Positions 20,405-31,341 of a stretch of DNA of 64,000 nt are shown here, piece after piece. The notes beneath the pieces are model-generated. The model worked only from the letters and a program-made list of their open reading frames with translations, ran no database searches and was not told the DNA's origin. Position 1 is the stretch's first letter, and each line of letters starts with the position of its first letter. The position numbers were made by a program, and so were the translations under genes. Origin of the DNA: Buchnera aphidicola (Thelaxes californica) (GTDB lineage Bacteria > Pseudomonadota > Gammaproteobacteria > Enterobacterales > Enterobacteriaceae); NCBI RefSeq assembly GCF_005080825.1, contig NZ_CP034852.1, forward strand, positions 335,120 to 399,119, written 5' to 3'.

Positions 20405-21157
20405 ATGAATATTTTTAAAAAAAAATATATATATATTATTTGTACTTTTTTTTTATTTTACTCTTCTCAAATATATGCAAATACATTTCATCAAAACAAT
20501 TTTTATCAAGCAAAATTATGGGCAATTAAAATACATAAAAATGCTCCAGGATCTTTTTATTGTGGATGTACAATTAATTGGAATGAAAAAAAAGGTATTC
20601 CTAATTTAAATAGTTGTCATTACAATATCAGAAAAAATAAAAATCGAGCTCAACGTATTGAATGGGATCATGTTGTACCCGCGTGGGAATTTGGACATAA
20701 CAAAATATGTTGGAAAAAAGGAGGAAGAAAATATTGTGAACATGACGATCAATTATTTAAAAAAATAGAATCTGATTTACATAATATTCAACCAGTAATC
20801 GGAGAAATTAATGGAGATCGTTCTAATTTTTCTTTTAATGAATTACAGTTTGAAAATTATCAATATGGAAATTGTACTGTAAAAATAGATTTTAAAAAAA
20901 AACAAATTGAACCAACAAATGAAACGAAAGGTATAATTGCAAGAACATATTTTTATATGATAAACCAATATCATATTACTATTTCTGAATCACAGATGCA
21001 ATTATTTACCAAATGGGACAAAGAAAATCCAGTGAGTTGTTGGGAATGTGAAAGAGAAGCTTTAATTTATCAAGTTCAACATATACATAATGATTATGTT
21101 AAAAAAAATTGTGAAAAAAAAAACTTTCATTATGTTTCTAACGAAACAGAAAAATAA
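20405..21157 (+). CDS. endA: Periplasmic DNA endonuclease I
   Basis: Non-specific double-strand endonuclease of the periplasm. A signal peptide covers about residues 1-25 (basic start, then IYIICTFFLFYSSQIYA). The EndA/NucM core follows with RIEWDHVVPAW near 88-98 and GEINGDRSNFSF near 139-150, the metal- and DNA-binding motifs. Cysteines at CGCTINW, NSCHYN and CWECERE suit a disulfide-bonded exported enzyme, and DsbA is encoded at 37613. Length 250 (E. coli 235). It lies 33 nt after gshA and 5 nt before rsmE. The reason for keeping a nuclease in a symbiont is unclear. Confidence 0.95.
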   Translation: MNIFKKKYIYIICTFFLFYSSQIYANTFHQNNFYQAKLWAIKIHKNAPGSFYCGCTINWNEKKGIPNLNSCHYNIRKNKNRAQRIEWDHVVPAWEFGHNKICWKKGGRKYCEHDDQLFKKIESDLHNIQPVIGEINGDRSNFSFNELQFENYQYGNCTVKIDFKKKQIEPTNETKGIIARTYFYMINQYHITISESQMQLFTKWDKENPVSCWECEREALIYQVQHIHNDYVKKNCEKKNFHYVSNETEK

Positions 21158-21162
21158 AATAC

Positions 21163-21897
21163 ATGAATTATCCAAGAATTTATTATAAAAAAAAAATTAA
21201 TATATTTTCTAATATAGAAATTACAGATACTTTTAATTGCCATTATTTAAAAAATGTTTTAAGAATAAAATATAAAGACATCATAATCATTTTTAATAAT
21301 GAACCCATAGATTTTTATACTAAAGTGATCAAAATTAATTCTATTATTACTTTAAAAGTAATTAAACTAAAAAATAATAATAACATATCTCCTTTATATA
21401 TACATTTAGCACAAGTTATATCTCTTAATAAAAAAAAAATGAATCTGATTATACAAAAAAGTACTGAACTAGGGGTAAAAGAAATTACACCGATTTATTT
21501 ATTGAATAAAAATACAAAAATAAATTTTATTAAAAATAAAATAATAGAAAAATGGAAAAAAATCATTATTTCTGCATGTCAACAATGTCGTCGAAATAAT
21601 TTGCCAATTATTAATCAACCAACTGAATTAAATAATTGGTTTATTGATATAAAAAATAAAAAAGAAAAAAAAATCATTTTTCATACAAATGCTAATAAAA
21701 AAATAAAAGACATAACATGTAAAATTAAAAATATAATTATTCTGATGGGTTATGAAAAAGGTTTTTCGAATGAAGAAATACAAAGTGCTATGAAAAATAA
21801 TTTTCATGTTTTTTCTCTTGGAGAAAGAATATTAAAAATGGAAACAGCAACAATAGCTGCTATTTCAATTTTGCAATCAAAATACGGAGACATTTAA
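21163..21897 (+). CDS. rsmE: 16S rRNA m3U1498 methyltransferase RsmE
   Basis: Methylates U1498 of 16S rRNA in the mature 30S subunit. SPOUT-family C-terminal motifs LMGYEKGFSNEEI and FSLGERILKMETATIAA form the knotted SAM site. The N-terminal PUA-like domain is in the first 70 residues (HYLKNVLRIKYKD). Length 244 (E. coli 243). It begins 5 nt after the endA stop, so endA-rsmE is one transcription unit, as in E. coli (endA-rsmE-gshB; gshB is not here). Confidence 0.96.
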   Translation: MNYPRIYYKKKINIFSNIEITDTFNCHYLKNVLRIKYKDIIIIFNNEPIDFYTKVIKINSIITLKVIKLKNNNNISPLYIHLAQVISLNKKKMNLIIQKSTELGVKEITPIYLLNKNTKINFIKNKIIEKWKKIIISACQQCRRNNLPIINQPTELNNWFIDIKNKKEKKIIFHTNANKKIKDITCKIKNIIILMGYEKGFSNEEIQSAMKNNFHVFSLGERILKMETATIAAISILQSKYGDI

Positions 21898-22103
21898 AAA
21901 AAAGTTATTATTTTAATATAAAATTAAAGTTTTTTATCTTTCAATTTAAAAAATGTTTTTATTAATTAAAATATTTATAATTAACAATTAAAAATTTAGT
22001 TAAAATATTTTATTTATTAAATAAAAAGAAAGTATTTTAAAAAAAAGTTAAAAAAATATAAAAAATTCATTTTTTTATATTGTAAAAAAATATATATTAT
22101 AAT

Positions 22104-22760
22104 TTATAAAATTTTTATACCATTTTCTGAACTAATTAACACTATGTCTGCTTTTTTTTTTGCAAAAATACCTACCGTAACTACACCAACTATAGAATTA
22201 ATATATAATTCTGTTTTTAAAGGATTACTCATATTTAAATGATATACATCAATAATAATATTTCCATAATCAGTAAAAAAATTTTTTCGTACTTTTGGTA
22301 TACCACCTAACTTTTTTATTTCTTGACAAACATACGATGTTGACATTGGAATAACTTCAATTGGAATAGGAAATTTACTTCCTATTTTTGATACTTTTTT
22401 ACTTTTATCAACAATACAGATAAAAATATCAGAAATGGAAGAAATAATTTTCTCACCAGTTAAAGCTCCTCCACCACCTTTAATCATTCTTTTTTTATCA
22501 TCTACTTCATCAGCACTATCAATATAAATTTGTAAAGAATTAATTTGATTAATATTAATTATATTAATTTTATTATTTTTTAAAAAATATGTAGAACTTT
22601 TTGAACTTGAAACCGCTCCATAAATTAAATGACTGATTTTTTTTAATTCTTTTATAAGATAAAATACAGTACTACCAGTACCAACGCCAATTGTTATACC
22701 TGAATGTAAATAATTTATAGCTTCAATAGCTACTTTTTTTTTTAAATGTTTAAAATTCAT
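22104..22760 (-). CDS. rpiA: Ribose-5-phosphate isomerase A
   Basis: Interconverts ribose-5-phosphate and ribulose-5-phosphate. Conserved blocks are IGVGTGSTVFYLI (22-34), a DSADEVDDKKRMIKGGGGALTGEK stretch (about 81-105, with catalytic Asp and Glu) and the Lys of the GGGGAL region. Length 218 (E. coli 219). It converges on rsmE. A hairpin with AT-only arms around 22056-22080 may serve as a shared terminator but is weak. Downstream of the tRNA cluster on the same strand, spaced 68 nt. Confidence 0.97.
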   Translation of the reverse strand: MNFKHLKKKVAIEAINYLHSGITIGVGTGSTVFYLIKELKKISHLIYGAVSSSKSSTYFLKNNKINIININQINSLQIYIDSADEVDDKKRMIKGGGGALTGEKIISSISDIFICIVDKSKKVSKIGSKFPIPIEVIPMSTSYVCQEIKKLGGIPKVRKNFFTDYGNIIIDVYHLNMSNPLKTELYINSIVGVVTVGIFAKKKADIVLISSENGIKIL

Positions 22761-22828
22761 AATTGTTAAACATACTTTTGATTAAAAATTTATTTAAATG
22801 ATTTTTTAAAAAATACACATTTTTATAA

Positions 22829-22900
22829 CTGGGGTACCTGGATTCGAACCAGGGGTGTCGGTATCAAAAACCGATGCCTTAACCTCTTGGCTATACCCCA
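22829..22900 (-). tRNA. tRNA-Gln(UUG)
   Basis: Acceptor TGGGGTA/TACCCCA (5' end at 22900), anticodon loop TTTTGAT with stem TCGGT/ACCGA, T-arm CCTGG-TTCGAAT-CCAGG, discriminator G. No CCA is encoded. It closely matches E. coli glnU and is last in the Met-Leu-Gln cluster, a reduced version of the E. coli metT operon. Confidence 0.97.
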
Positions 22901-22918
22901 AAATAAAATTAATATAAA

Positions 22919-23000
22919 TACGGAGAGCGAGATTTGAACTCGCAAACCTTGCGGTGCCAGAACCTAAATCTGGTGCGTCTACCATTTTCGCCACCTCCGC
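22919..23000 (-). tRNA. tRNA-Leu(UAG)
   Basis: Class II tRNA with anticodon TAG in loop ATTTAGG and A73. The T-arm is GCGAG-TTCAAAT-CTCGC. Compared with E. coli leuW the acceptor has decayed: 5' GCGGAGG faces TCTCCGT, giving G:U at both 1-72 and 7-66. No CCA is encoded. Middle gene of the Met-Leu-Gln cluster. Confidence 0.95.
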
Positions 23001-23045
23001 ATTTTTATTGAAAAATAAAACTTAATATTATTATATATATAATCA

Positions 23046-23120
23046 TGGCTATGATGGGAATTGAACCCATGACCTCAGCGTTATGAGTGCTGTGCTCTAA
23101 CCAATCTGAGCTACATAGCC
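23046..23120 (-). tRNA. tRNA-Met(CAU), elongator
   Basis: Acceptor GGCTATG/CATAGCC with A73, D-arm GCTC/GAGC, anticodon loop CTCATAA, T-arm ATGGG-TTCAATT-CCCAT. The 1-72 pair is G:C and the anticodon stem lacks the three G:C pairs of initiator tRNA, so this is the elongator (metT type). The pair 31-39 is A.C, a mismatch. No CCA is encoded. First gene of the leftward tRNA cluster. Confidence 0.95.
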
Positions 23121-23383
23121 TAATAAAAATTTAATGTAAAAAATAGTATTAAAAACATTTATAAAAATATACATTAAATTTAATAATAAATTTTATATTA
23201 AAAATATATTCAAATTTTATTAAAAATATTTATAGAATATAATAATATGATATATTATATCAAATAAATTAAAAAAATAAAGAGAAATAAAAAATTTGTT
23301 TATAAATATTTTTATCAATTTATATACAAAATATTAATAAATAATAACTAATTATCAACACACTATAATTTTCAAATAAAAAT

Positions 23384-25015
23384 ATGAATAAAATTAATGG
23401 ATTTATTAATAATATCATTCAACAAGACATAAAAAAAAAAATTATTACAAAATTAAGAACACGATTTCCTCCTGAACCAAATGGTTATCTACATATTGGT
23501 CATATTAAATCTATGCATTTAAATTTTATCCTAGCTGAATATTATAAAGGATGTTGTAAATTAAGATTTGATGATACCAATCCAAAAAAAGAAAAAAATA
23601 AATTTGTAACATCAATTAAAAAAGATATTTTGTGGATGGGTTTTAACTTAAATAAAAATATTACATTTACATCAGAATATTTTGAAATTATATACCAATA
23701 TGCTATTGAACTTATAAAGAAAAAATTAGCATATGTAGATCAATTAAACAAAATACAAATCAAACAATATCGAGGAACATTAAAACAACCTGGTAAAAAT
23801 AGCCCTTATAGAAATCAAACAATAGAAGAATCATTAAATTTATTTAAAAAAATGAAAAAAGGATTTTTTTCTGAAGGACAAGCTTGTTTACGTGCTAAAA
23901 TTAATATGAAAGCATCATCAATACTTATGAGAGATCCAGTTTTATATAGAATTATTCATAAAGAACATCATAAAACTAAAAATAGTTGGTTGATATATCC
24001 TACTTATGACTTTGCACACTGTATTTCTGATTCTATTGAAGGAATAACTCACTCATTATGTACATTAGAATTTAAAGAAAATAAAAAATTATATGAATGG
24101 ATATTAGATAATATTAGTGTGGTTCATTATCCTAAGCAATATGAATATGCTAGATTAAAATTAGAATATACTGTTTTATCAAAAAGAAAATTAACAATAT
24201 TAGTAAAAAATAAAATTGTTTCAGGATGGAATGATCCTAGAATGCCTACTATTTCTGGATTAAAAAAAAAAGGTTACACACCAGAATCTTTAAAAAAATT
24301 TTGTAATAAAATTGGAGTAAGTAAACAAGATAGTTTAATAGAATTACATTCTTTAGAATCATGTATCAGAAATGAACTAAACAAACAATCTATGAGAACT
24401 ATGGCAATTATTGATCCTATTTTAGTAATCATTGAAAATATGAATGAAAAAAAATATGAAAATATTTCAGTATTAAATCATCCTAAAATGCCTAATATGG
24501 GAATCAGAAACATTGTTTTTAGTAAAGAAATTTATATTGATAAATCTGATTTTAAAGAATATGCAGATGAAAAATATAAAGGATTAACATTAAAAAATAC
24601 TGTACGATTACGCTATGCTTATACAATTAAAGTAAAAGACATCAAATATGACAAAAAAGGAAATATAAAAAAAATATTGTGTACATACGATAACACAACA
24701 TTACACACATATAAAAACCAAAAAAAAAAAATAGGAATTATACATTGGATATCAAAAAATGATGCAATTCCTGCATATTTTTATTTTTACTCTCCGTTAT
24801 TCACAATAAAAAATCCAGAAATAGAAAAAAATTTTTTAAATTTTATTAACTTACATTCTAAAATAAAAAAAAAAGGATTTGTGAATAAAGAAACATTAAT
24901 TAATTTTAATAATTATCCTTTTCAATTTGAAAGAATTGGATATTTTTTTATAGATAAAAAATACACAAACAAAATAGTATTTCATCAAACAGTGAGTTTA
25001 AAAAATAAAAGATAA
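23384..25015 (+). CDS. glnS: Glutamine-tRNA ligase
   Basis: Class I synthetase charging tRNA-Gln. HIGH-type motif PPEPNGYLHIGH at about residues 29-40 and KMSKS-type motif VLSKRKL near 268-274. Two C-terminal anticodon-binding beta-barrels follow (from about residue 340). Length 543 (E. coli 554). Its substrate tRNA is encoded nearby (22829-22900), on the other strand. It contains an A12 run (24720-24731) in frame, coding QKKKI. Confidence 0.98.
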   Translation: MNKINGFINNIIQQDIKKKIITKLRTRFPPEPNGYLHIGHIKSMHLNFILAEYYKGCCKLRFDDTNPKKEKNKFVTSIKKDILWMGFNLNKNITFTSEYFEIIYQYAIELIKKKLAYVDQLNKIQIKQYRGTLKQPGKNSPYRNQTIEESLNLFKKMKKGFFSEGQACLRAKINMKASSILMRDPVLYRIIHKEHHKTKNSWLIYPTYDFAHCISDSIEGITHSLCTLEFKENKKLYEWILDNISVVHYPKQYEYARLKLEYTVLSKRKLTILVKNKIVSGWNDPRMPTISGLKKKGYTPESLKKFCNKIGVSKQDSLIELHSLESCIRNELNKQSMRTMAIIDPILVIIENMNEKKYENISVLNHPKMPNMGIRNIVFSKEIYIDKSDFKEYADEKYKGLTLKNTVRLRYAYTIKVKDIKYDKKGNIKKILCTYDNTTLHTYKNQKKKIGIIHWISKNDAIPAYFYFYSPLFTIKNPEIEKNFLNFINLHSKIKKKGFVNKETLINFNNYPFQFERIGYFFIDKKYTNKIVFHQTVSLKNKR

Positions 25016-25155
25016 AAAATAGTTAAAATTATAAAATTAATTAATAAAAAATTTGTTAATTCTTTATAGAAAATAAAAATTGTTGTATATTATATATCAA
25101 TTTCATACAAACTATATTAATAATAATATTATTAACTTTTTTATTATAGTAATAA

Positions 25156-26817
<1,662 letters not shown>

Positions 26818-26836
26818 CAAAGATAGGAAATTATTT

Positions 26837-28138
26837 ATGACATCAAAAATAAAAAAAATTATAGCAAGAGAAATCATTGATTCACGAGGAAATCCAACTA
26901 TAGAATCAGAAGTACATCTTGAAAACGGATCTATAGGAAGAGCATCAGTACCTTCTGGTGCATCTACTGGAACCAAAGAAGCATTAGAATTAAGAGATCA
27001 TGATAAAAAATATTTTTCTGGAAAAGGAGTTTATAAAGCAATTAAAAATGTTAATAAACATATAAATCAAAATTTATATCATCAAGATGCTTTAAATCAA
27101 AAAAATATAGACGAAATAATGATTAATTTAGATGGAACAAAGAATAAATCAAAATTAGGAGCAAATTCTATATTATCTGTTTCTTTAGCTAATGCAAAAG
27201 CAGCTGCGTCTTATAAAAAAATTCCTTTATATCAACATATATCTGAATTAAATGCAACTCCTGGAATATTTTCCATGCCTTTACCTATGATGAATATTAT
27301 TAATGGAGGTAAACATGCCAACAATAATATTGATATTCAAGAATTTATGATTCAACCTGTTTCAGCAAATAGTATAAAAGAAGCTATAAAAATGGGTTGT
27401 GATGTATTTCATTCTTTATATGAAATTTTAAAATTAAATAAATTTAATACATCTGTTGGAGATGAAGGAGGATTTGCTCCTAATTTACAATCTAATCAAG
27501 AAGCATTAGAATTAATCGAAAAATCTATAAAAAAATCTGGTTATGAATTAGGAAAAGACATATTTTTATCAATAGATTGCGCAGCATCAGAATTATATAA
27601 TCAAAAAAATAAAACTTATACATTATCTGGAGAAAAAAAAATTTTTGATTCTAAAGAATTTACACATTATTTAGAACATCTTACAACAATGTATCCTATA
27701 TCTTCTATAGAAGATGGACAAAGTGAACTAGATTGGGAAGGATTTGCATACCAAACTAAAAAATTAGGATCTAAAATTCAATTAGTTGGAGATGATTTAT
27801 TTGTTACAAATACTACAATTTTTAAAAAAGGAATTGAAAAAAACATTGCAAATGCAATATTAATTAAACCAAATCAAATAGGAACATTAACAGAAACTTT
27901 GCAAGCAATTAAAATGGCTAAAAAATATAATTATGCTGTTATCATTTCTCATAGATCAGGAGAAACAGAAGATACAACAATTTCTGATATAGCAGTAGGA
28001 ACAAACGCAGGACAAATAAAAACAGGTTCACTATGTAGAACAGATAGAACAGCAAAATATAACCAATTAATGCGTATAGAAGAATCTTTAGGATTAGAAA
28101 AAGCTCCTTTTTGGTATAAAAAAATTAAAAAAACATAA
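26837..28138 (+). CDS. eno: Enolase
   Basis: 2-phosphoglycerate to phosphoenolpyruvate in glycolysis; in E. coli it is also part of the RNA degradosome. Start at 26837 is preceded by ATAGGA; a longer frame into pyrG is not real because the family begins [20 protein letters not shown]. Metal and catalytic motifs: [26 protein letters not shown], and the signature [13 protein letters not shown], then [10 protein letters not shown]. Length 433 (E. coli 432). Convergent with cysC across 215 nt; the best hairpin there (28204-28230) is weak. Confidence 0.98.
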   Translation: MTSKIKKIIAREIIDSRGNPTIESEVHLENGSIGRASVPSGASTGTKEALELRDHDKKYFSGKGVYKAIKNVNKHINQNLYHQDALNQKNIDEIMINLDGTKNKSKLGANSILSVSLANAKAAASYKKIPLYQHISELNATPGIFSMPLPMMNIINGGKHANNNIDIQEFMIQPVSANSIKEAIKMGCDVFHSLYEILKLNKFNTSVGDEGGFAPNLQSNQEALELIEKSIKKSGYELGKDIFLSIDCAASELYNQKNKTYTLSGEKKIFDSKEFTHYLEHLTTMYPISSIEDGQSELDWEGFAYQTKKLGSKIQLVGDDLFVTNTTIFKKGIEKNIANAILIKPNQIGTLTETLQAIKMAKKYNYAVIISHRSGETEDTTISDIAVGTNAGQIKTGSLCRTDRTAKYNQLMRIEESLGLEKAPFWYKKIKKT

Positions 28139-28353
28139 ATATAAATTATCATTCATAAAATATATTAGTTAATATTAAAAATATTATTAGTATTGACTAG
28201 TATATTGTTATAAATATTTTATTAAACAATAATTCAAAAATTCATTTAATGATTAAATACACATTTCACAACGTATATAATAATTTATTAATTATTTAGA
28301 GAAAAAATATCAAAAATATAATACCTATTATGATAAATAAAGGAACAAAATAA

Positions 28354-28956
28354 TCAGGTAATAAGACGTTTATACAAAAATTTTAATAATTTTTTTGATA
28401 TTTTATCTAAACTTTCTGTTCCGTCAATATTATAATCTGGACTATCTGGAGATTCATATTCTTCTTGTATTCCCGTGAAATCATTAATTTCTCCTTTTAA
28501 TGATTTTAAATATAAATTTTTAGGATCTCTTTCTTTACAAATATTAATTGGAGTATTTACAAAAATTTCTAAAAAATTTTTTTTTCCTATAATATTTTTA
28601 GCTTGATCTCGATGTTTTTGATAAGGGGAAATTAAAGTTACTAAAACTAGTAAACCAGCATCGACCATTAACTTCGCTACTTCTGCAACTCTTCTAATAT
28701 TTTCTTGTCTATCTGCTATATTAAAACTTAAATCTTTACATAATCCAGTTCTGATATTATCACCATCTAATAAATATGTATTTATTTTTTTTTGATATAG
28801 CAAATGTTCTAAAAATCCAGCTATAGTAGATTTACCAGATCCTGATAATCCAGTAAACCATAATACAAAAGCATTGTGTTGATTTCTCATAATTCTAAGT
28901 TTTTTATCTATATAATGTTTATGCCAAAAAACATTTTTTAAATTAGAAATATTCAT
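28354..28956 (-). CDS. cysC: Adenylyl-sulfate kinase
   Basis: Phosphorylates adenylyl sulfate (APS) to PAPS, second step of sulfate activation. P-loop GLSGSGKST near residues 36-44 and the APS-binding DGDNIRTGLCKDL. Length 200 (E. coli 201). Last gene of the leftward cys run, 30 nt after cysN. In E. coli cysDNC is a separate operon from cysJIH; here both lie in one cluster. Confidence 0.97.
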   Translation of the reverse strand: MNISNLKNVFWHKHYIDKKLRIMRNQHNAFVLWFTGLSGSGKSTIAGFLEHLLYQKKINTYLLDGDNIRTGLCKDLSFNIADRQENIRRVAEVAKLMVDAGLLVLVTLISPYQKHRDQAKNIIGKKNFLEIFVNTPINICKERDPKNLYLKSLKGEINDFTGIQEEYESPDSPDYNIDGTESLDKISKKLLKFLYKRLIT

Positions 28957-28986
28957 AACTAAAATTTTCTCAATATTGATTTTCGT

Positions 28987-30399
28987 TTATACTTTCCAAT
29001 GAGGGAAATAAATTTTTACTAATTTTTTTAAATCTTGTTCAAACATAATCATACGATTACTATCATTATTCTCTTTATTTTGATATACAACTTTTTGAAC
29101 CATTCCAGCTCCAATTGTTGCATTAGTATATGGATCAATGATAATAAAACTTCCTAAATTTTTATTATTAACATAAGAATCACATATAACTAAATCGTCA
29201 AAAAAAATTTCCAATAATCCTATTTCATTTAAACATAAACTAGTAGCATTTTTTTTATGTAAATTAGTAATATCAATTTTATATTGAATATTTTTAATCA
29301 TTCCTCTGGTTTTTTTACAATGAATTTTAATATCATAAAAAGTACAAAAACTTAATGGAATAGTACTCATCCAAACAATTGTAGCTAAAATATTTTTTGT
29401 CGGAATTAATTTGGAATCAGCATCGACTAAAACATCACCTCTAGTAATATCTAAGTCATTTTTAATAGTTACAGTAACAGGATCACCTTCATATGCTTGT
29501 TGCATATTATTATCATAAGATATTAATTGATCAATGGTAGTATATAAATTGTTTGGTAATACCTTTATTTTTTTTCCTGAAAATATTTTGCCTGAAGAAA
29601 CAGTTCCTGTATAACCTCTAAATTCCGAATTGGTACGATTAACATATTGAATAGGTAAAATTAAATGATCACTTTTTTTCTTTTTTTTAATTTCAATATT
29701 TTCTAATATTTGTAACAACGTCATACCTGTGTACCAAGAAGCACAATTGTGAGAAGTAACAACATTTTCTCCATTTAAAGCAGATATGGGAATAAAATAT
29801 ATTATTAAATTATTAGATAAATTTTTACTAAAATTAATAAATTCATGTTTTATTTTATTAAAAATATTTTGATTATAATCAATTAAATCCATTTTATTAA
29901 TTGTAACAATAATATGACGTATACCTAATAATGTTGTAATAAACGCATGTCTAAAAGTTTGTTCCATTAATCCTTTTTTTACATCTATTAAGAGTATTGC
30001 AACATCACATGTAGATGCACCTGTTACCATATTACAAGTATATTGTGCATGACCAGGAGTATCTGAAATAATAAATTTTCTATTTTTTGTATAAAAATAT
30101 CGATATGCAACATCTATTGTAATACCTTGTTCTCTTTCTGCTTGCAATCCATCTACCAATAAAGCATAATCTATTTCTTTTCCTTGAGTACCATGTTTTT
30201 TACTATCTTGACGTAAAGAATCTAATTGATCTGTATAAATTTGTTTAGTATCATATAATAAACGACCAATTAATGTACTTTTTCCATCATCAACACTTCC
30301 ACAAGTTAAAAAACGCAATATTTTTTTGTTATTTTGAGTATTCATCCATTCCAAATTAAGTATTTCATGTTTTTTTTGATTATAAATATTAATACTCAT
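28987..30399 (-). CDS. cysN: Sulfate adenylyltransferase subunit 1 (GTPase)
   Basis: GTP-hydrolysing subunit that drives APS formation by CysD. Translation-factor-type G domain: GSVDDGKST near residues 34-42, DTPGHAQYT near 113, NKMD near 168. Beta-barrel domains follow. Length 470 (E. coli 475). No kinase domain is fused; CysC is separate. It starts 12 nt after the cysD stop, consistent with the CysDN heterodimer. Confidence 0.97.
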   Translation of the reverse strand: MSINIYNQKKHEILNLEWMNTQNNKKILRFLTCGSVDDGKSTLIGRLLYDTKQIYTDQLDSLRQDSKKHGTQGKEIDYALLVDGLQAEREQGITIDVAYRYFYTKNRKFIISDTPGHAQYTCNMVTGASTCDVAILLIDVKKGLMEQTFRHAFITTLLGIRHIIVTINKMDLIDYNQNIFNKIKHEFINFSKNLSNNLIIYFIPISALNGENVVTSHNCASWYTGMTLLQILENIEIKKKKKSDHLILPIQYVNRTNSEFRGYTGTVSSGKIFSGKKIKVLPNNLYTTIDQLISYDNNMQQAYEGDPVTVTIKNDLDITRGDVLVDADSKLIPTKNILATIVWMSTIPLSFCTFYDIKIHCKKTRGMIKNIQYKIDITNLHKKNATSLCLNEIGLLEIFFDDLVICDSYVNNKNLGSFIIIDPYTNATIGAGMVQKVVYQNKENNDSNRMIMFEQDLKKLVKIYFPHWKV

Positions 30400-30411
30400 A
30401 CTTTTTAATCC

Positions 30412-31323
30412 TTAAAAATATCCTTTTTTCTTTTTAAATTCCATGGAATCTGATGCATTATGATCAATCATTCTTCCTGTACGTTCACTAGTATGCATTA
30501 ATAACATTTCTTGTATAATATCGGATAAAGTAGTCGCATTAGATTTAATTGCACTAGTTAAAGGCCAACATCCTAAAGTTCTAAAACGAATATTTCTTAA
30601 TTTTATTTTTTCATTTTTATTTAACTGTATTCTATCATCATCTATCATTAATAGCATTTTATTTCTTTTTATAGTAGGACGCTTTTTTGAAAAATATAAA
30701 GGAACAATTTCAATATTTTCTAAATATATATATTGCCAAATATCTAATTCAGTCCAATTAGATAATGGAAACACTCGAATACTTTCTCCTTGAAATATTT
30801 GTCCATTATAAATATTCCATAACTCTGGTCTTTGCTTTTTAGGGTCCCATTTATGCCATATATCTCGAAAAGAATAAATACGTTCTTTAGAACGAGATTT
30901 TTCCTCATCTCTTCTTGCACCACCGAATGCCGCATCAAATTTGTATTTTTCTATTGCTTGTTTTAATGCATCTGTTTTCATAATTTCAGTATACTTTGCA
31001 ACATCTTTATTGTAAAAAGGATTTAAAACATGTTTTTTCCCTTCTTCATTGATATGAATTATTAAATCAATATCCATTTTTTTAATTAATAAATCTCGAA
31101 AAGTATACATTTCTCGAAATTTCCATTGAGTATCAATATGTAATAATGGAAAGGGAATTTTCCCAGGATAAAAAGCTTTTTTTGCTAAATGTAGCATAAC
31201 AGAAGAATCTTTACCAAGAGAATATAACATGACTGGATTGATAAATTCAGATGCTACTTCTCTAATAATTGAGATACTTTCTGATTCTAATTGAGTCAAA
31301 TAAGTAAACCCTTTTTTTTTCAT
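30412..31323 (-). CDS. cysD: Sulfate adenylyltransferase subunit 2
   Basis: Forms adenylyl sulfate from ATP and sulfate. PP-loop ATPase motif [13 protein letters not shown] near residues 35-47. The later [16 protein letters not shown] and [11 protein letters not shown] segments are family hallmarks. Length 303 (E. coli 302). It lies between cysG (18 nt upstream) and cysN (12 nt downstream), same strand. Confidence 0.98.
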   Translation of the reverse strand: MKKKGFTYLTQLESESISIIREVASEFINPVMLYSLGKDSSVMLHLAKKAFYPGKIPFPLLHIDTQWKFREMYTFRDLLIKKMDIDLIIHINEEGKKHVLNPFYNKDVAKYTEIMKTDALKQAIEKYKFDAAFGGARRDEEKSRSKERIYSFRDIWHKWDPKKQRPELWNIYNGQIFQGESIRVFPLSNWTELDIWQYIYLENIEIVPLYFSKKRPTIKRNKMLLMIDDDRIQLNKNEKIKLRNIRFRTLGCWPLTSAIKSNATTLSDIIQEMLLMHTSERTGRMIDHNASDSMEFKKKKGYF

Positions 31324-31341
31324 AAATATACCTTAATATAA

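Noticed and set aside
22806-22994. Reverse-strand frame of 62 codons over tRNA-Gln and tRNA-Leu
   Set aside because: Translation of tRNA genes; the tRNA folds explain the sequence.
23127-23181. 12-bp inverted repeat with 31-nt spacer upstream of tRNA-Met
   Set aside because: In DNA this AT-rich several such repeats are expected by chance in 64 kb.
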